Shown: positions 36,098-44,264 of the stretch, in pieces
Layout: every line of letters begins with the position of its first letter
Position numbering within the stretch: position 1 is the first letter of the stretch
Source of the DNA: an uncultured Actinomycetes bacterium
Lineage (GTDB): Bacteria; Actinomycetota; Thermoleophilia; RBG-16-64-13
Assembly: GCA_903873715.1 (NCBI GenBank)
Contig: CAIQPS010000124.1
Span: 1-56,420, forward strand
Reading direction: 5' to 3'
Length of the DNA stretch: 56,420 bases
Position numbers and translations under genes: made by a program
Notes under the pieces: model-generated
The model's database searches: none
Told to the model about the DNA's origin: nothing
Seen by the model: only the letters and a program-made list of their open reading frames with translations

Positions 36098-36125
36098 TTG
36101 CAAAAGGTGATTACCTTTATATACT
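36098..36125 (+). promoter_or_regulatory. heliorhodopsin promoter with embedded palindrome
   Basis: TTGCAA at 36098-36103 and TATACT at 36120-36125 are separated by 16 bases, an acceptable sigma-70-type promoter. The spacer holds a perfect inverted repeat, AAAGGT-GATT-ACCTTT, at 36103-36118, which nearly fills the space between the two elements. This placement is typical of spacer-binding activators or repressors. ATG 36151 follows 25 bases after the -10, behind GGAGGGGAGG. The region is unusually AT-rich for this genome. Confidence 0.55.
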
Positions 36126-36150
36126 ATTGTTCAGACCAGGAGGGGAGGAC

Positions 36151-36957
36151 ATGGCGAACAATCAGAAGAAGAAGGTCTCAGGGGCCGCGGCGCCCGCAAC
36201 GGAAGCCCGCTTCCGCAATCTTCGCTGGTGGAACCTCATCGTGGGACTTGTCCTGGCCGCGCAGGCGGTGGTCATCGCCGTGCTGCAGAACGGCTTCAGC
36301 ATCCCGGTGATAGCCACCTACGTCAACGGCCCGCCCGGAACGGCAGCTGAGCCCCACAAGCTCGGCGATTTCCAGTTGGGCTGGGGCGTGTTCGCCTTCA
36401 TGGCCCTGTCGGCGTTGGCGCTGCTGCTCATCGCGTCGCCGGGCATCTTCGGATGGTACAAGCGCAACCTGCTGAAGAACCGCAACTACGGCCGCTGGAT
36501 CGAGTACTCGGTCACTTCGTCGCTCATGATCGTGCTCATCACCATGATCTGCGGCGTCACCGACCTCGCCGCGATGATCGCCATCTTCGGCATCAACGCC
36601 TGCATGATCCTGTTCGGGCTGCTCATGGAGAAGTACGAGAACCCGGGCAAGCCCAACTGGCTGTCGTTCATCTACGGATGCTTCGCGGGGATCGTGCCCT
36701 GGATCGTGGTGCTCGTCTACGTGTGGAGCCCGGGATTCGGCCAGCAGGCCCCGGGGTTCGTCTACGGGATCATCTTCTCCCTGTTCATCTTCTTCAACAT
36801 CTTCGCCATCAACATGATCCTCCAGTACAAGAAGGTCGGCCGCTGGAAGGATTACCTGTTCGGCGAGAAGGTCTACATCATCCTGAGCCTCACGGCCAAG
36901 GCGCTACTGGCCTGGCAGGTGTTCGCCTCGGTGCTCGCCGGCACCGGGCAGGCGTAA
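36151..36957 (+). CDS. heliorhodopsin
   Basis: A 268-residue seven-helix protein matching heliorhodopsin, the microbial rhodopsin class with inverted membrane topology. Diagnostic parts are YVNGPPGT near residue 52, the third-helix RWIEYSVTSSLMIVLI with the Schiff-base counterion Glu118, and NACMILFGLLMEKY. The loop AGIVPWIVVLVYV and FVYGIIFSLFIFFNIFAINM follow, and the seventh helix SLTAKALLAWQVF holds the retinal-binding Lys250. It should bind all-trans retinal and work as a photosensor or modulate another membrane protein; no ion transport is expected in this class. No retinal synthesis gene (such as a carotenoid oxygenase) is in the window. ATG 36151 fits the family N-terminus and a strong GGAGGGGAGG site. 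Confidence 0.92.
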   Translation: MANNQKKKVSGAAAPATEARFRNLRWWNLIVGLVLAAQAVVIAVLQNGFSIPVIATYVNGPPGTAAEPHKLGDFQLGWGVFAFMALSALALLLIASPGIFGWYKRNLLKNRNYGRWIEYSVTSSLMIVLITMICGVTDLAAMIAIFGINACMILFGLLMEKYENPGKPNWLSFIYGCFAGIVPWIVVLVYVWSPGFGQQAPGFVYGIIFSLFIFFNIFAINMILQYKKVGRWKDYLFGEKVYIILSLTAKALLAWQVFASVLAGTGQA

Positions 36958-36987
36958 CAGCAGAACATCGCCGGCCTTTCGGGGCGA

Positions 36988-37032
36988 CGAAGGTGCCTGT
37001 TGCTGGGGGGCGGCAAGCACCTTCGCTATTTT
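36988..37032 (+). terminator. Rho-independent terminator after heliorhodopsin
   Basis: The stem CGAAGGTGC (36988-36996) / GCACCTTCG (37017-37025) contains an inner TTGC/GCAA extension and is followed by CTATTTT. It starts 31 bases after the heliorhodopsin stop codon and has the GC stem plus T-run of an intrinsic terminator. Confidence 0.7.
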
Positions 37033-37100
37033 GTGCCATGACCTCCGGCCGCGGTATTCTCGACACGAGGGGGACGTTCTGACTCCATCAAGGAGGGGCC

Positions 37101-37385
37101 ATGCCGTATGTCCTGCTGCAACACACCGTGGCGGATTACGACGAGTTCAAGGCGATCTACGACGCCGACATCCGGTACCGGAAGCGGCGTGGTTCCCATG
37201 GCGCCCGGTTGTTCCGCTCGGCCGACGACCCCAACTTCCTCGTGATGCTCTTCGAGTGGGACACCCTCGAGAAGGCGCACACCTTCGCCTCGTCGTCGGA
37301 ACTCGAGGACGCGATGCGGTTCGCCAGTGCGAAGGGCGACTGGAAGCTGACCGTACTCGAGGAGGTCGAGGAGGACGAGGCCTAG
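37101..37385 (+). CDS. small ABM-like ferredoxin-fold protein
   Basis: A 94-residue protein. The single domain (MPYVLLQHTVADYDEFKAIY, GARLFRSADDPNFLVMLFEW, then a helix with LEKAHTFASS) looks like the dimeric alpha/beta-barrel fold of antibiotic-biosynthesis monooxygenases and their relatives. Conserved residues for heme degradation are not evident, so the function is unknown. ATG 37101 follows AAGGAGGGGCC. Confidence 0.65.
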   Translation: MPYVLLQHTVADYDEFKAIYDADIRYRKRRGSHGARLFRSADDPNFLVMLFEWDTLEKAHTFASSSELEDAMRFASAKGDWKLTVLEEVEEDEA

Positions 37386-37429
37386 GGCGGCCGCGCCTGC
37401 TGCAGCCCGCCTGACCCTAACCTGAACGG

Positions 37430-37479
37430 CGGTTTCCCCCTGGCGGCCACTCGCTGATAAAGTGGGCCGCCGTAAACCG
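37430..37479. other. long hairpin in the gap before the M23 gene
   Basis: CGGTTT (37430-37435) pairs with AAACCG (37474-37479), and within this GGCGGCC...GGCCGCC with an ACT/AGT extension forms the inner stem. It lies 45 bases after the ABM-like gene and 95 bases before the M23 start. It could be a terminator without a clear T-run or part of a longer leader. Confidence 0.45.
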
Positions 37480-37535
37480 GCGCGCCCGAAGTGCCGATAT
37501 CCACAGTGCCCCCTACCTGATACCCCAACCTGGAG

Positions 37536-37555
37536 CCGCCCGGACATGCGGGCAA
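37536..37555 (+). promoter_or_regulatory. leader motif shared with the papain-like gene
   Basis: CCGCCCGGACATGCGGGCAA lies 19 bases before the M23 start codon and contains a GCCC/GGGC hairpin. Upstream of the papain-like protease (minus strand, about 21451-21475) the same CCGCCCGGA, a 7-base spacer and GGGCAA recur in a similar position. The two genes encode related secreted proteins, so this may be a shared control element, but two copies are few. Confidence 0.3.
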
Positions 37556-37574
37556 GAGCAAGGAGGTCAGGACC

Positions 37575-38969
37575 ATGCCCTCAGCGGCGCGTCCCGCCGG
37601 AAGCACGCGTGTGAGAACGTGCCTCGTAACGGCGACCATCGGCCTGTTGGCCGCTCTCATGATCGTGGCGAACCCCTTCGCAAGCCGGGCGTCGGCCACC
37701 GCCATCCCCATCGTCTTCCCGCTGGAGAAGCGGGTCACGGTACTGCACGACTACCTGGCGCCCCGGGTGGGGCACCTCCATCAGGGCACCGACCTGATGG
37801 CTCCCAAGATGACCCGGGAGATGGCCGCGGTCGGCGGGATCGTCACGCTCCGCGTGAGTTCCTACAACGGCCTGCCGTCATACTCGCTCTGGCTTGCCGG
37901 AGACGACGGGCACGGCTACTTCTACATCCACATCAACAACGACACCCCGGGAACCGACGACGGGGCCGGCGGGCTCCAGTACGCGTTCGCGCCCGGCCTG
38001 CAGTCGGGCATGCACGTCCAGAAGGGCCAGTTCATCGCCTACGTGGGAGACAGCGGCAACGCCGAGTCGGTGGGCCCACACCTGCACTTCGAGATCCACG
38101 AGACCACCTCGATCTCCTCGCCCTCCATGGATCCCTACGACAGCCTCATCGCGGCACCGCTCTACAACGAGACCCAGCCGCCCGTGGGGGTCACCCGCTA
38201 CGAGCAGAGCAACGCCAACATCCTGTACCTGGGCACGTGGATAGACTTCTCGGCGACCGGCGCCTCCGGGGGCAGCTATAAGTACGCGGATTCGCCTGCC
38301 CGGGCGATCATCACCTTCAAAGGCACCCGTCTGGACCTGATAGCCACCAGGGGCGTCACCCAGGGCAAGGCCAGGGTGTACCTGGATGGCGCCGACAAGG
38401 GGGTCATCGACTTCTCCGCCACCTCGACGGTCCGGCAGGTCAAGGTCTGGTCGACGGGCACGGTGACTTCCGCCGCCCACAAGGTGGAGCTCATCTGGCT
38501 CGGCCAGGCGGGAGTGGCCGGCGGGACACGCATCAACGTCGACGCGGTGGACGTTGCCGGGGCATTGACCAAGGCGGCCCTGCCCGCGATCGAACAGACC
38601 GACACCCGCTTCCACTACGCCGGCACGTGGGCGACCGTCGACACCACTTCCGCCTCCGGCGGGAGCTTGGCCGAGACGAAGACCGGCGGTTCTTCGGTGA
38701 CCCTCCACTTCCACGGCAGCTATCTGGTGTGGCTCACCAGGGTCTCCTCCTCCTGCGGCATCGCCAAGGTGAGCGTGGACGGCAAGACGCCCGTCCTGGT
38801 AGACCTCTACAGCGCCACCACCTACTTCAAGAAGGCCGTGTGGAACACGGGGGTCCTGCCGTATGGCGCCCACACGGTCGTGATCAGTTGGAACGGCACC
38901 AAGAACGCCTCGGCCCTCCAGACCACCATCGGGATAGACGCTGTGCAGGTGCTCGGCACGCTGGATTGA
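37575..38969 (+). CDS. secreted M23 metallopeptidase with two C-terminal YEQ-type modules
   Basis: A 464-residue exported protein. Residues 1-41 form a signal peptide. Residues about 50-195 are an M23 (LytM-type) peptidase with the metal motif HLHQGTD (His69, Asp73) and the catalytic HLH (His169, His171) in GPHLHFEIHE. Residues about 210-330 and 335-464 are two copies of the YEQ-type module also seen in the papain-like and NlpC/P60 proteins. It probably cleaves peptidoglycan peptides or glycine bridges in cell wall remodelling. AAGGAGGT before ATG 37575 is an ideal ribosome site. Confidence 0.9.
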   Translation: MPSAARPAGSTRVRTCLVTATIGLLAALMIVANPFASRASATAIPIVFPLEKRVTVLHDYLAPRVGHLHQGTDLMAPKMTREMAAVGGIVTLRVSSYNGLPSYSLWLAGDDGHGYFYIHINNDTPGTDDGAGGLQYAFAPGLQSGMHVQKGQFIAYVGDSGNAESVGPHLHFEIHETTSISSPSMDPYDSLIAAPLYNETQPPVGVTRYEQSNANILYLGTWIDFSATGASGGSYKYADSPARAIITFKGTRLDLIATRGVTQGKARVYLDGADKGVIDFSATSTVRQVKVWSTGTVTSAAHKVELIWLGQAGVAGGTRINVDAVDVAGALTKAALPAIEQTDTRFHYAGTWATVDTTSASGGSLAETKTGGSSVTLHFHGSYLVWLTRVSSSCGIAKVSVDGKTPVLVDLYSATTYFKKAVWNTGVLPYGAHTVVISWNGTKNASALQTTIGIDAVQVLGTLD

Positions 38970-38995
38970 GCGGGCCCGGCCGGCGCCGCAGCCCT

Positions 38996-39057
38996 CCGGG
39001 GCGGCGGCGCCTCACCCGCGAAGGGGCCGTGCCCCGCCCGCTCCGGCGCCCCGCCGG
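38996..39057 (-). repeat. possible diverged copy of the hairpin element
   Basis: On the minus strand a GC-rich stem encloses GGAGCGGGC, a hairpin GGGGC-ACG-GCCCC and GGGTGAG. The order is like the main element family, but the TACY loop is missing and the stem has mismatches. The call is tentative. Confidence 0.25.
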
Positions 39058-39156
39058 GAAGGAGGCCCGGCGCATCGCGTCGAAATGAACCATGAGAGGA
39101 ACGCCCGTCAGGGAGGACCTATCGACGGCAGAAAAGCATTTTGCGTGCAAACGACG

Positions 39157-39235
39157 GGTATCGGGAGGCTCGTTCTTCAGAAAAACGCCCTTCGGGCCGA
39201 TACAGAGGGTATCGGCGACGTCAGATACCGGAGGG
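39157..39235 (+). promoter_or_regulatory. leader with mutually exclusive hairpins before the NlpC/P60 gene
   Basis: GGTATCGG occurs at 39157-39164 and again at 39208-39215. CCGATAC at 39197-39203 can pair with either one. The second GGTATC can instead pair with GATACC at 39224-39229, which directly abuts the Shine-Dalgarno GGAGGG at 39230-39235. Thus pairing of copy 1 with CCGATAC frees copy 2 to mask the ribosome site, and the opposite pairing releases it. This is the logic of a riboswitch or other leader regulator. It does not match the c-di-AMP (ydaO) consensus that often precedes NlpC/P60 genes. Confidence 0.5.
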
Positions 39236-39239
39236 AACC

Positions 39240-42200
39240 ATGAAGCCGATGAAGACAAAGACTCTACTCATCATCGCGGCCCTCGCGTTCGTGGTCGCGC
39301 TGTTTGCTGTCTCCGCAGCGGCTCAGGCTGCGCCTGCCCTGGATCGCCCCGTCGACGAGGGCTCCCACGTCGCCAACGCCATCTCGCTGTCGAGATCGGC
39401 CTACTCGGGTGGAGCGTCCACCGTGGTGCTCACGAGTGTGGACGGATACAGCGAATCGTTGACGGCAGCCGTCCTCGCGAAGGCCTATTCCGGCCCGTTG
39501 CTCCTGACCAGCGCGAGCAGCCTCAGCGCCGACGTGGCCTCCGAACTCACCCGCCTCCATCCCACCAAGGTGTTCCTCGTGGGCCTGCCCGCGACGTTCG
39601 CCACCGGCGTGAAGGCGGCGGTGTCCGGACTCACCGACGCCGGCGTGGTGGTGCTCAAGGGCGCCGATCGCTACCAGACTGCCGCTTTGGTCGCGGCGGC
39701 GGTGAAGGCCAAAGTGGGCTCCGTGTCCAAGGTCGTCATCGCTCCCGGCGACAGCTATGCGTCCGCGCTGGCCGCGTCCTCCCTGGCCGCGGCGCAGGGC
39801 TGGCCTCTCCTGTTGACGCCGGCCGCCGGCCCGCTCCCGCAATCCGCCAAAGACGCCATCACCAGCCTCGGGGCCACCTCCGGCGTGGTCGTCGGGACCA
39901 ACGCCACGTTGGGCCTCAGCAACTTCACCATCCTCACGAGGATCCTCGGCACCGCCAGCACCGGCGACGCCGACGGCCGCTACGACACCGCCGCCAAGCT
40001 GGCCGAGTATGCCGTCGGCCAGGGCTGGCTCACCTACTCGAGGGTGGGCATCGTGGCCGGCGACGACTATCAGTGCGGCGAGGTGACCGTGGCTTCCATC
40101 GCCCGAGACAAGGGCGTACTCCTGCTGGCCCTTAGCACCGGTCTGCATTCCAAGAGCAGCGCCGCCCTCAAGGTCCACGGGCCCCAGGTGGACCGGGTGC
40201 AGTTCGTGGGCATCGGCTGGGCCGTCTATCGCGACGTCAAGAGCCTCAACAGCGCCCGCGTGACCGCTCTGAGTGTCACGGGCGGACCCACAGGCGGCGG
40301 CACCAAGCTGGTCGTCACCGGGACTTCGCTCGACAAGGCCACCCGTATCCGCGTGGGCAAGGTCGACGTCCCCACCGGCAACTGGCACAGCGATTCCGCC
40401 ACACAGATCACCATCTCCGCCATGCCTGCCGCCTACGGTGACGGCCCCGTGGAGATCACCGTGTTCGACTACTGGGGCGCCAGTCCGGCCACCACCAAGG
40501 ACCTCTACTGGTACGGCGGCGACGGCTACCTCACCGCCGGCGAGAAGGTCGTGCAGAAGGCCGTCGAGTACCTGGGCATCCCCTACCTGTGGGCGGGGGC
40601 CAGCCCCACCACCGGGTTCGACTGCTCCGGCCTGTGCATGTACGTGTACAAGCAGTTCGGCATCAGCCTGCCGCACTATTCCCGGTCGATGTCCACGTAC
40701 GGAACCTACGTCGCCAAGGCCGACCTGCAGCCCGGCGACCTCATCTTCTTCTACACCCCCATCAGCCACGTGGGCATGTACGTGGGTGGCGGGATGATGA
40801 TCAACGCTCCGCGCAGCGGCGACCTGGTGTGCATCGAGGACGCGTACCGCTCGAGCTACGTGACCGCCCGGCGGATGGTCGTCTCGACCCCACCGCCCTC
40901 GTACACCAAGTACGAGCAGGGCGACACCCATCTCGCCTACGCGGGCTCCTGGTCCACCGGCAACACCACCTCGGCCTCGGGCGGCAGCTTCGCCTACGCC
41001 AACTCGGCGAACGCCTCGGTCACCATCGCCTTCGAAGGCACCTACCTGGGTCTCATCGCCAAGAAGAGCCCGGTGTACGGGATAGCCAAGGTGAGCGTCG
41101 ACGGCAAGACCCCGGTGCTGCTGGATCTCTACAGTTCCGCCGAGGCCTATCAGCAGAAGGTCTGGAACACGGGCACCCTCGCCTCGGGCGCTCACACCGT
41201 CACCGTTTTCTGGAGCGGGACGAAGAACGCCTCCGCCACCGGCACCAACATAGGCATCGACGCGGTGGAGATCGCCGGTTCGCTCGCCCAGGCCACCGCG
41301 CCGAGCACCCCGCCCCCCGGCACGGTGCGCTACGAGCAGACCGACACCCATATCGCCTGGTCAGGCACCTGGACTCCGTTCTCCACGACCGGCCCGTCCG
41401 CCGGTGACTACGCCCGCAGCTGCACGAGCGGCTCCTACGCCACCATCGCCTTCAACGGCACCTACCTGGCCTGGATCGCGACCAAAGGGACCACCCTCAG
41501 CAAGGCCCAGGTGAGCCTGGATGGGGGGACGCCCAAGACCATCGACCTGGCGGCCACCACTGTCGCCTACCAGCAGAAGGTCTGGGACACCGGCACCCTT
41601 CCGAGCGGCTCCCACACCGTGAGGATCACATGGGACGCGAGCAACGCGGCCGGCAAGTACATCAGCGTCGATGCGGTGGACGTGAACGGCACCCTGACGA
41701 CCGCGTCCAGCGGAGCCATCCCGCCGCCGCTCCCCACCACCACCCGCTACGAGCAGAAGGACACCCGCTTCGCCTTCGGCGGCGGATGGATAGCGGCCAA
41801 CGCCGACCTCGCCACCGCCACCAGCTTCCGCTACGCGAGCTCCGCCGCTTACGCCACCGTGACCTTCACCGGCACCTACCTCGTGTGGATAGCCAAGAAG
41901 AGCCCGGAGTACGGAACGGCCAAGGTCACCGTCGACGGCGGGACCCCGGTCACCGTGGACCTCTACAGCGCCACCGCGGTCTGGAAGCAGCCCGTCTGGA
42001 ACACCGGAGTCCTGGCCTCGGGCAGCCACACCGTCAAGATCGAGTGGTCCGGCGCCAAGAACGCCGCCGCCACCGAGGACAACATCAACGTTGACGCCTT
42101 CGATATCGCCGGCACCGTGACCCAGGCCCCGGCCCCCGCCCCCACGCGGTACGAGCAGAACGACACCCACTTCATCTACGCCGGTATCTGGACCGCGACC

Positions 42201-42533
42201 AGCAGTACGTCGGCCTCGGGCGGCAGCTTCCGCTACGCCAACACGACCGGCTCCTCGGTGACCATCACGTTCACCGGCACGTCGCTGGCGTGGATCGCCA
42301 AGAAGAGCTCGGTGTACGGCAAGGCCAAGGTGACCCTGGACGGCGGCACCCCGGTGATAGTCGACCTCTACGCCTCGAGCCCGCTCTTCCAGAAGACCGT
42401 CTGGTCCACCGGCACGCTCACCCCCTGGGTGCACACCGTCAAGATCGAGTGGACGGGCACGAAGAACTCGTCCTCCACGGGGACGAACATCAGCGTGGAT
42501 GCGTTCGACATAGTGGGGACTTTGAACGAGTAG
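39240..42533 (+). CDS. secreted NlpC/P60 wall hydrolase with cell-wall-binding repeats and four YEQ-type modules
   Basis: A 1097-residue exported protein. After a signal peptide (residues 1-30) come cell-wall-binding repeat 2 units to about residue 340: NAISLSRSAYSGGASTVVLT, GADRYQTAALVAAAVKAK and GDSYASALAASSLAAAQGWP are classic blocks. A TIG-like domain follows (about 340-425). The NlpC/P60 domain (about 435-555) has catalytic Cys462 in FDCSGLC and His510 in ISHVGMYVGGG. Four C-terminal modules begin at about 560, 695, 835 and 968, each starting KYEQ or RYEQ. It likely cleaves peptidoglycan stem peptides while bound to the wall. ATG 39240 follows GGAGGG, which sits in the switch-like leader. 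Confidence 0.92.
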   Translation: MKPMKTKTLLIIAALAFVVALFAVSAAAQAAPALDRPVDEGSHVANAISLSRSAYSGGASTVVLTSVDGYSESLTAAVLAKAYSGPLLLTSASSLSADVASELTRLHPTKVFLVGLPATFATGVKAAVSGLTDAGVVVLKGADRYQTAALVAAAVKAKVGSVSKVVIAPGDSYASALAASSLAAAQGWPLLLTPAAGPLPQSAKDAITSLGATSGVVVGTNATLGLSNFTILTRILGTASTGDADGRYDTAAKLAEYAVGQGWLTYSRVGIVAGDDYQCGEVTVASIARDKGVLLLALSTGLHSKSSAALKVHGPQVDRVQFVGIGWAVYRDVKSLNSARVTALSVTGGPTGGGTKLVVTGTSLDKATRIRVGKVDVPTGNWHSDSATQITISAMPAAYGDGPVEITVFDYWGASPATTKDLYWYGGDGYLTAGEKVVQKAVEYLGIPYLWAGASPTTGFDCSGLCMYVYKQFGISLPHYSRSMSTYGTYVAKADLQPGDLIFFYTPISHVGMYVGGGMMINAPRSGDLVCIEDAYRSSYVTARRMVVSTPPPSYTKYEQGDTHLAYAGSWSTGNTTSASGGSFAYANSANASVTIAFEGTYLGLIAKKSPVYGIAKVSVDGKTPVLLDLYSSAEAYQQKVWNTGTLASGAHTVTVFWSGTKNASATGTNIGIDAVEIAGSLAQATAPSTPPPGTVRYEQTDTHIAWSGTWTPFSTTGPSAGDYARSCTSGSYATIAFNGTYLAWIATKGTTLSKAQVSLDGGTPKTIDLAATTVAYQQKVWDTGTLPSGSHTVRITWDASNAAGKYISVDAVDVNGTLTTASSGAIPPPLPTTTRYEQKDTRFAFGGGWIAANADLATATSFRYASSAAYATVTFTGTYLVWIAKKSPEYGTAKVTVDGGTPVTVDLYSATAVWKQPVWNTGVLASGSHTVKIEWSGAKNAAATEDNINVDAFDIAGTVTQAPAPAPTRYEQNDTHFIYAGIWTATSSTSASGGSFRYANTTGSSVTITFTGTSLAWIAKKSSVYGKAKVTLDGGTPVIVDLYASSPLFQKTVWSTGTLTPWVHTVKIEWTGTKNSSSTGTNISVDAFDIVGTLNE

Positions 42534-42660
42534 ACCGCGCCGGGGGGCACCGGGAGGCGCCCGGCGGCGGGCGATGAGCGGCGCCAGACCGCGCCGCGGC
42601 GCGCCGCCACGACACCGCAGCGCACGCTGAGCGGCACGAGCCGCCCGGGCGGCGCCGGCC

Positions 42661-43251
42661 CTAGCCCAGCGCCCGCGCCAGACTTACCAGCATCCCCGCA
42701 GTGGCCCCCCAGATACGCCGCCCCGGATAGGGCAGCACGTAGAAGGACCGCTCTATGCCGTCGTGCACCATGGTCTCCCGAGTGTGGTTCGCGGGATCGA
42801 GGACGAACGCGAGCGGCACCAGGAAGACCTCCGCCACCTCGCGCGCGTCGGGCGCGAACCACACCGGCGGTTCCACCCAGCCCACGAACGGCTGCACGCA
42901 GTAGTCGGACACTGTCCTGTAATGGGGCAGACACCCGAGGATCTCCACCCGTTCGGGCGGCAATCCCACCTCTTCCCAGGCCTCGCGCAGCGCGGCGTCG
43001 GCGGGAGTCGCGTCGCCGGGTTCGATGCGCCCTCCGGGAAAACTTATCTGCGCGGGATGGTGCCGGAGATCGGCGGTCCGTTGGGTGAGGATGATCTCGG
43101 GACCGCCGGGAGACGCGACGAGCGCCACCAGGACGGCGGCGGGAGTGAGCACGTCGCCGGCGTCCACGCAGGAGGCACGGTCCATATGGTGATGGCCGGT
43201 GTCCTCGCCGCATACGGCGGCGAGGCGGAGGCGGATGTCGGCTTTGTCCAT
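42661..43251 (-). CDS. Nudix hydrolase (CoA pyrophosphatase type)
   Basis: A 196-residue Nudix hydrolase. The Nudix box GGRIEPGDATPADAALREAW followed by EEVGL is complete (G-x5-E-x7-RE-x2-EE-xG), and the preceding LTQRTADLRHHPAQISFPGG matches the NuCoA (UPF0035) signature of CoA-diphosphate pyrophosphatases. The likely role is hydrolysis of CoA or its derivatives to 3',5'-ADP and phosphopantetheine. The start ATG 43251 (MDKADIRL) fits the family; the open frame upstream overlaps the promoter of the divergent Fe-S gene. Confidence 0.85.
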   Translation of the reverse strand: MDKADIRLRLAAVCGEDTGHHHMDRASCVDAGDVLTPAAVLVALVASPGGPEIILTQRTADLRHHPAQISFPGGRIEPGDATPADAALREAWEEVGLPPERVEILGCLPHYRTVSDYCVQPFVGWVEPPVWFAPDAREVAEVFLVPLAFVLDPANHTRETMVHDGIERSFYVLPYPGRRIWGATAGMLVSLARALG

Positions 43252-43357
43252 GGTGGGGATTATAGGACGGCCGCAGCCATGCAGAGACTCGCACCTATCC
43301 CGAACATCCTCTGTTCGCTCTTGCACCGCGCGACCCCAATCCGTCATGATGGCCGTC

Positions 43358-44227
43358 ATGTGTGAATACTGCATGCAGCACGGCGCAGGCGGCAAGTGGT
43401 ACCTGAACGCGGAGCACTATACGAACGAGGTCGTCGAGAAACACGACCTTAGAGCCTTCCTCCTCGAGCAATACACCAACTTCGAGCAGATCTCCGTGCG
43501 CCCGGTGGGCGGCTTCAGCCCGGTGGGGATGGACCACACCTTCCGCATCCCCATAATCGGCAGGGTGGTCAAGAAGATGGCGGAGCGCATGCTCCACACC
43601 CACAAGCCCGTGCACGACCCGTTCAAGCCCAAGGGGCACATCGGCCAGGTGATCCCGCTCGAGGACGCCGAGGAGATCCTGCGGCACTGCGCAGCCGAGC
43701 CGCTCATCGAGAAGAACTGCATGTGCCGCTACATGACCCGGGGCTACAAGGAATCGTGCTGCATCAACTTCGGCGTGATGTCGGAGATCATCGACAAACT
43801 GCCGCGGTTCATCCCCGAGAGCGAGAAGTACCACCTCACCCGCGACGAGGCCATCGCCCGCTTCCGCGAGCACAACCGCAAGGGATACATCGGGACCATC
43901 TGGTTCGGGCCGTTCCCCTACATCAACAACCTGTGCTCCTGCGAGAGCCCCGAGTGCGCCGGATTGCGCCCGCGGGTGGACTTCGGCATCAAGTCCATCT
44001 ACAAGGCGGAGTACGTGGTCCACTATCACCCCGAGACGTGCCTGGGCTGCGGCGCCTGCGTCAAGCAGTGCCCGTTCGGCGCGATCTCGATGGACAAGGC
44101 GTCCGGCCGTCCGGTCATCGACTTCGAGGGCTGCTACGGCTGCGGCGTATGCCGGCACGTGTGCGCCACCGATGCCCTGTTCCTGGTCCCCCGCGACGAG
44201 ATCCCGGCGCTGGCCGGACGCTACTAG
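43358..44227 (+). CDS. 4Fe-4S ferredoxin-type protein
   Basis: A 289-residue iron-sulfur protein. The N-terminus carries a Cys pair (CEYCMQHG). The middle has a CMCRYMTRGYKESCC cluster and CSCESPECAG. The C-terminus has two 4Fe-4S motifs, CLGCGACVKQCPFGA and CYGCGVCRHVCATDA. It looks like a redox subunit of an unknown anaerobic enzyme or an electron carrier. The start is ATG 43358 or the upstream 43346; neither has a strong ribosome site. It is followed 37 bases later by a ferredoxin and then an epimerase that overlaps it, so the three form an operon. Confidence 0.78.
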   Translation: MCEYCMQHGAGGKWYLNAEHYTNEVVEKHDLRAFLLEQYTNFEQISVRPVGGFSPVGMDHTFRIPIIGRVVKKMAERMLHTHKPVHDPFKPKGHIGQVIPLEDAEEILRHCAAEPLIEKNCMCRYMTRGYKESCCINFGVMSEIIDKLPRFIPESEKYHLTRDEAIARFREHNRKGYIGTIWFGPFPYINNLCSCESPECAGLRPRVDFGIKSIYKAEYVVHYHPETCLGCGACVKQCPFGAISMDKASGRPVIDFEGCYGCGVCRHVCATDALFLVPRDEIPALAGRY

Positions 44228-44264
44228 CCCGGCGACGGCCGGGCGGTGGACGAAAGCGGGCAAG

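Noticed and set aside
36076-36150. N-terminal extension of the heliorhodopsin reading frame
   Set aside because: It overlaps the promoter and palindrome. ATG 36151 has an excellent ribosome site and matches the family N-terminus.
39120-39239. c-di-AMP (ydaO) riboswitch before the NlpC/P60 gene
   Set aside because: Expected from the gene type, but the conserved ydaO sequence blocks are absent. Only the alternating hairpins are reported.
39264-41351. Long minus-strand open frame opposite the NlpC/P60 gene
   Set aside because: Repetitive Gly/Val/His shadow sequence with no recognisable domain, opposite a clear secreted wall enzyme.
42534-42660. Small gene or element between the NlpC/P60 and Nudix genes
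   Set aside because: Only GC-rich self-complementary sequence at a convergent junction; no coding signal or TACY loop.
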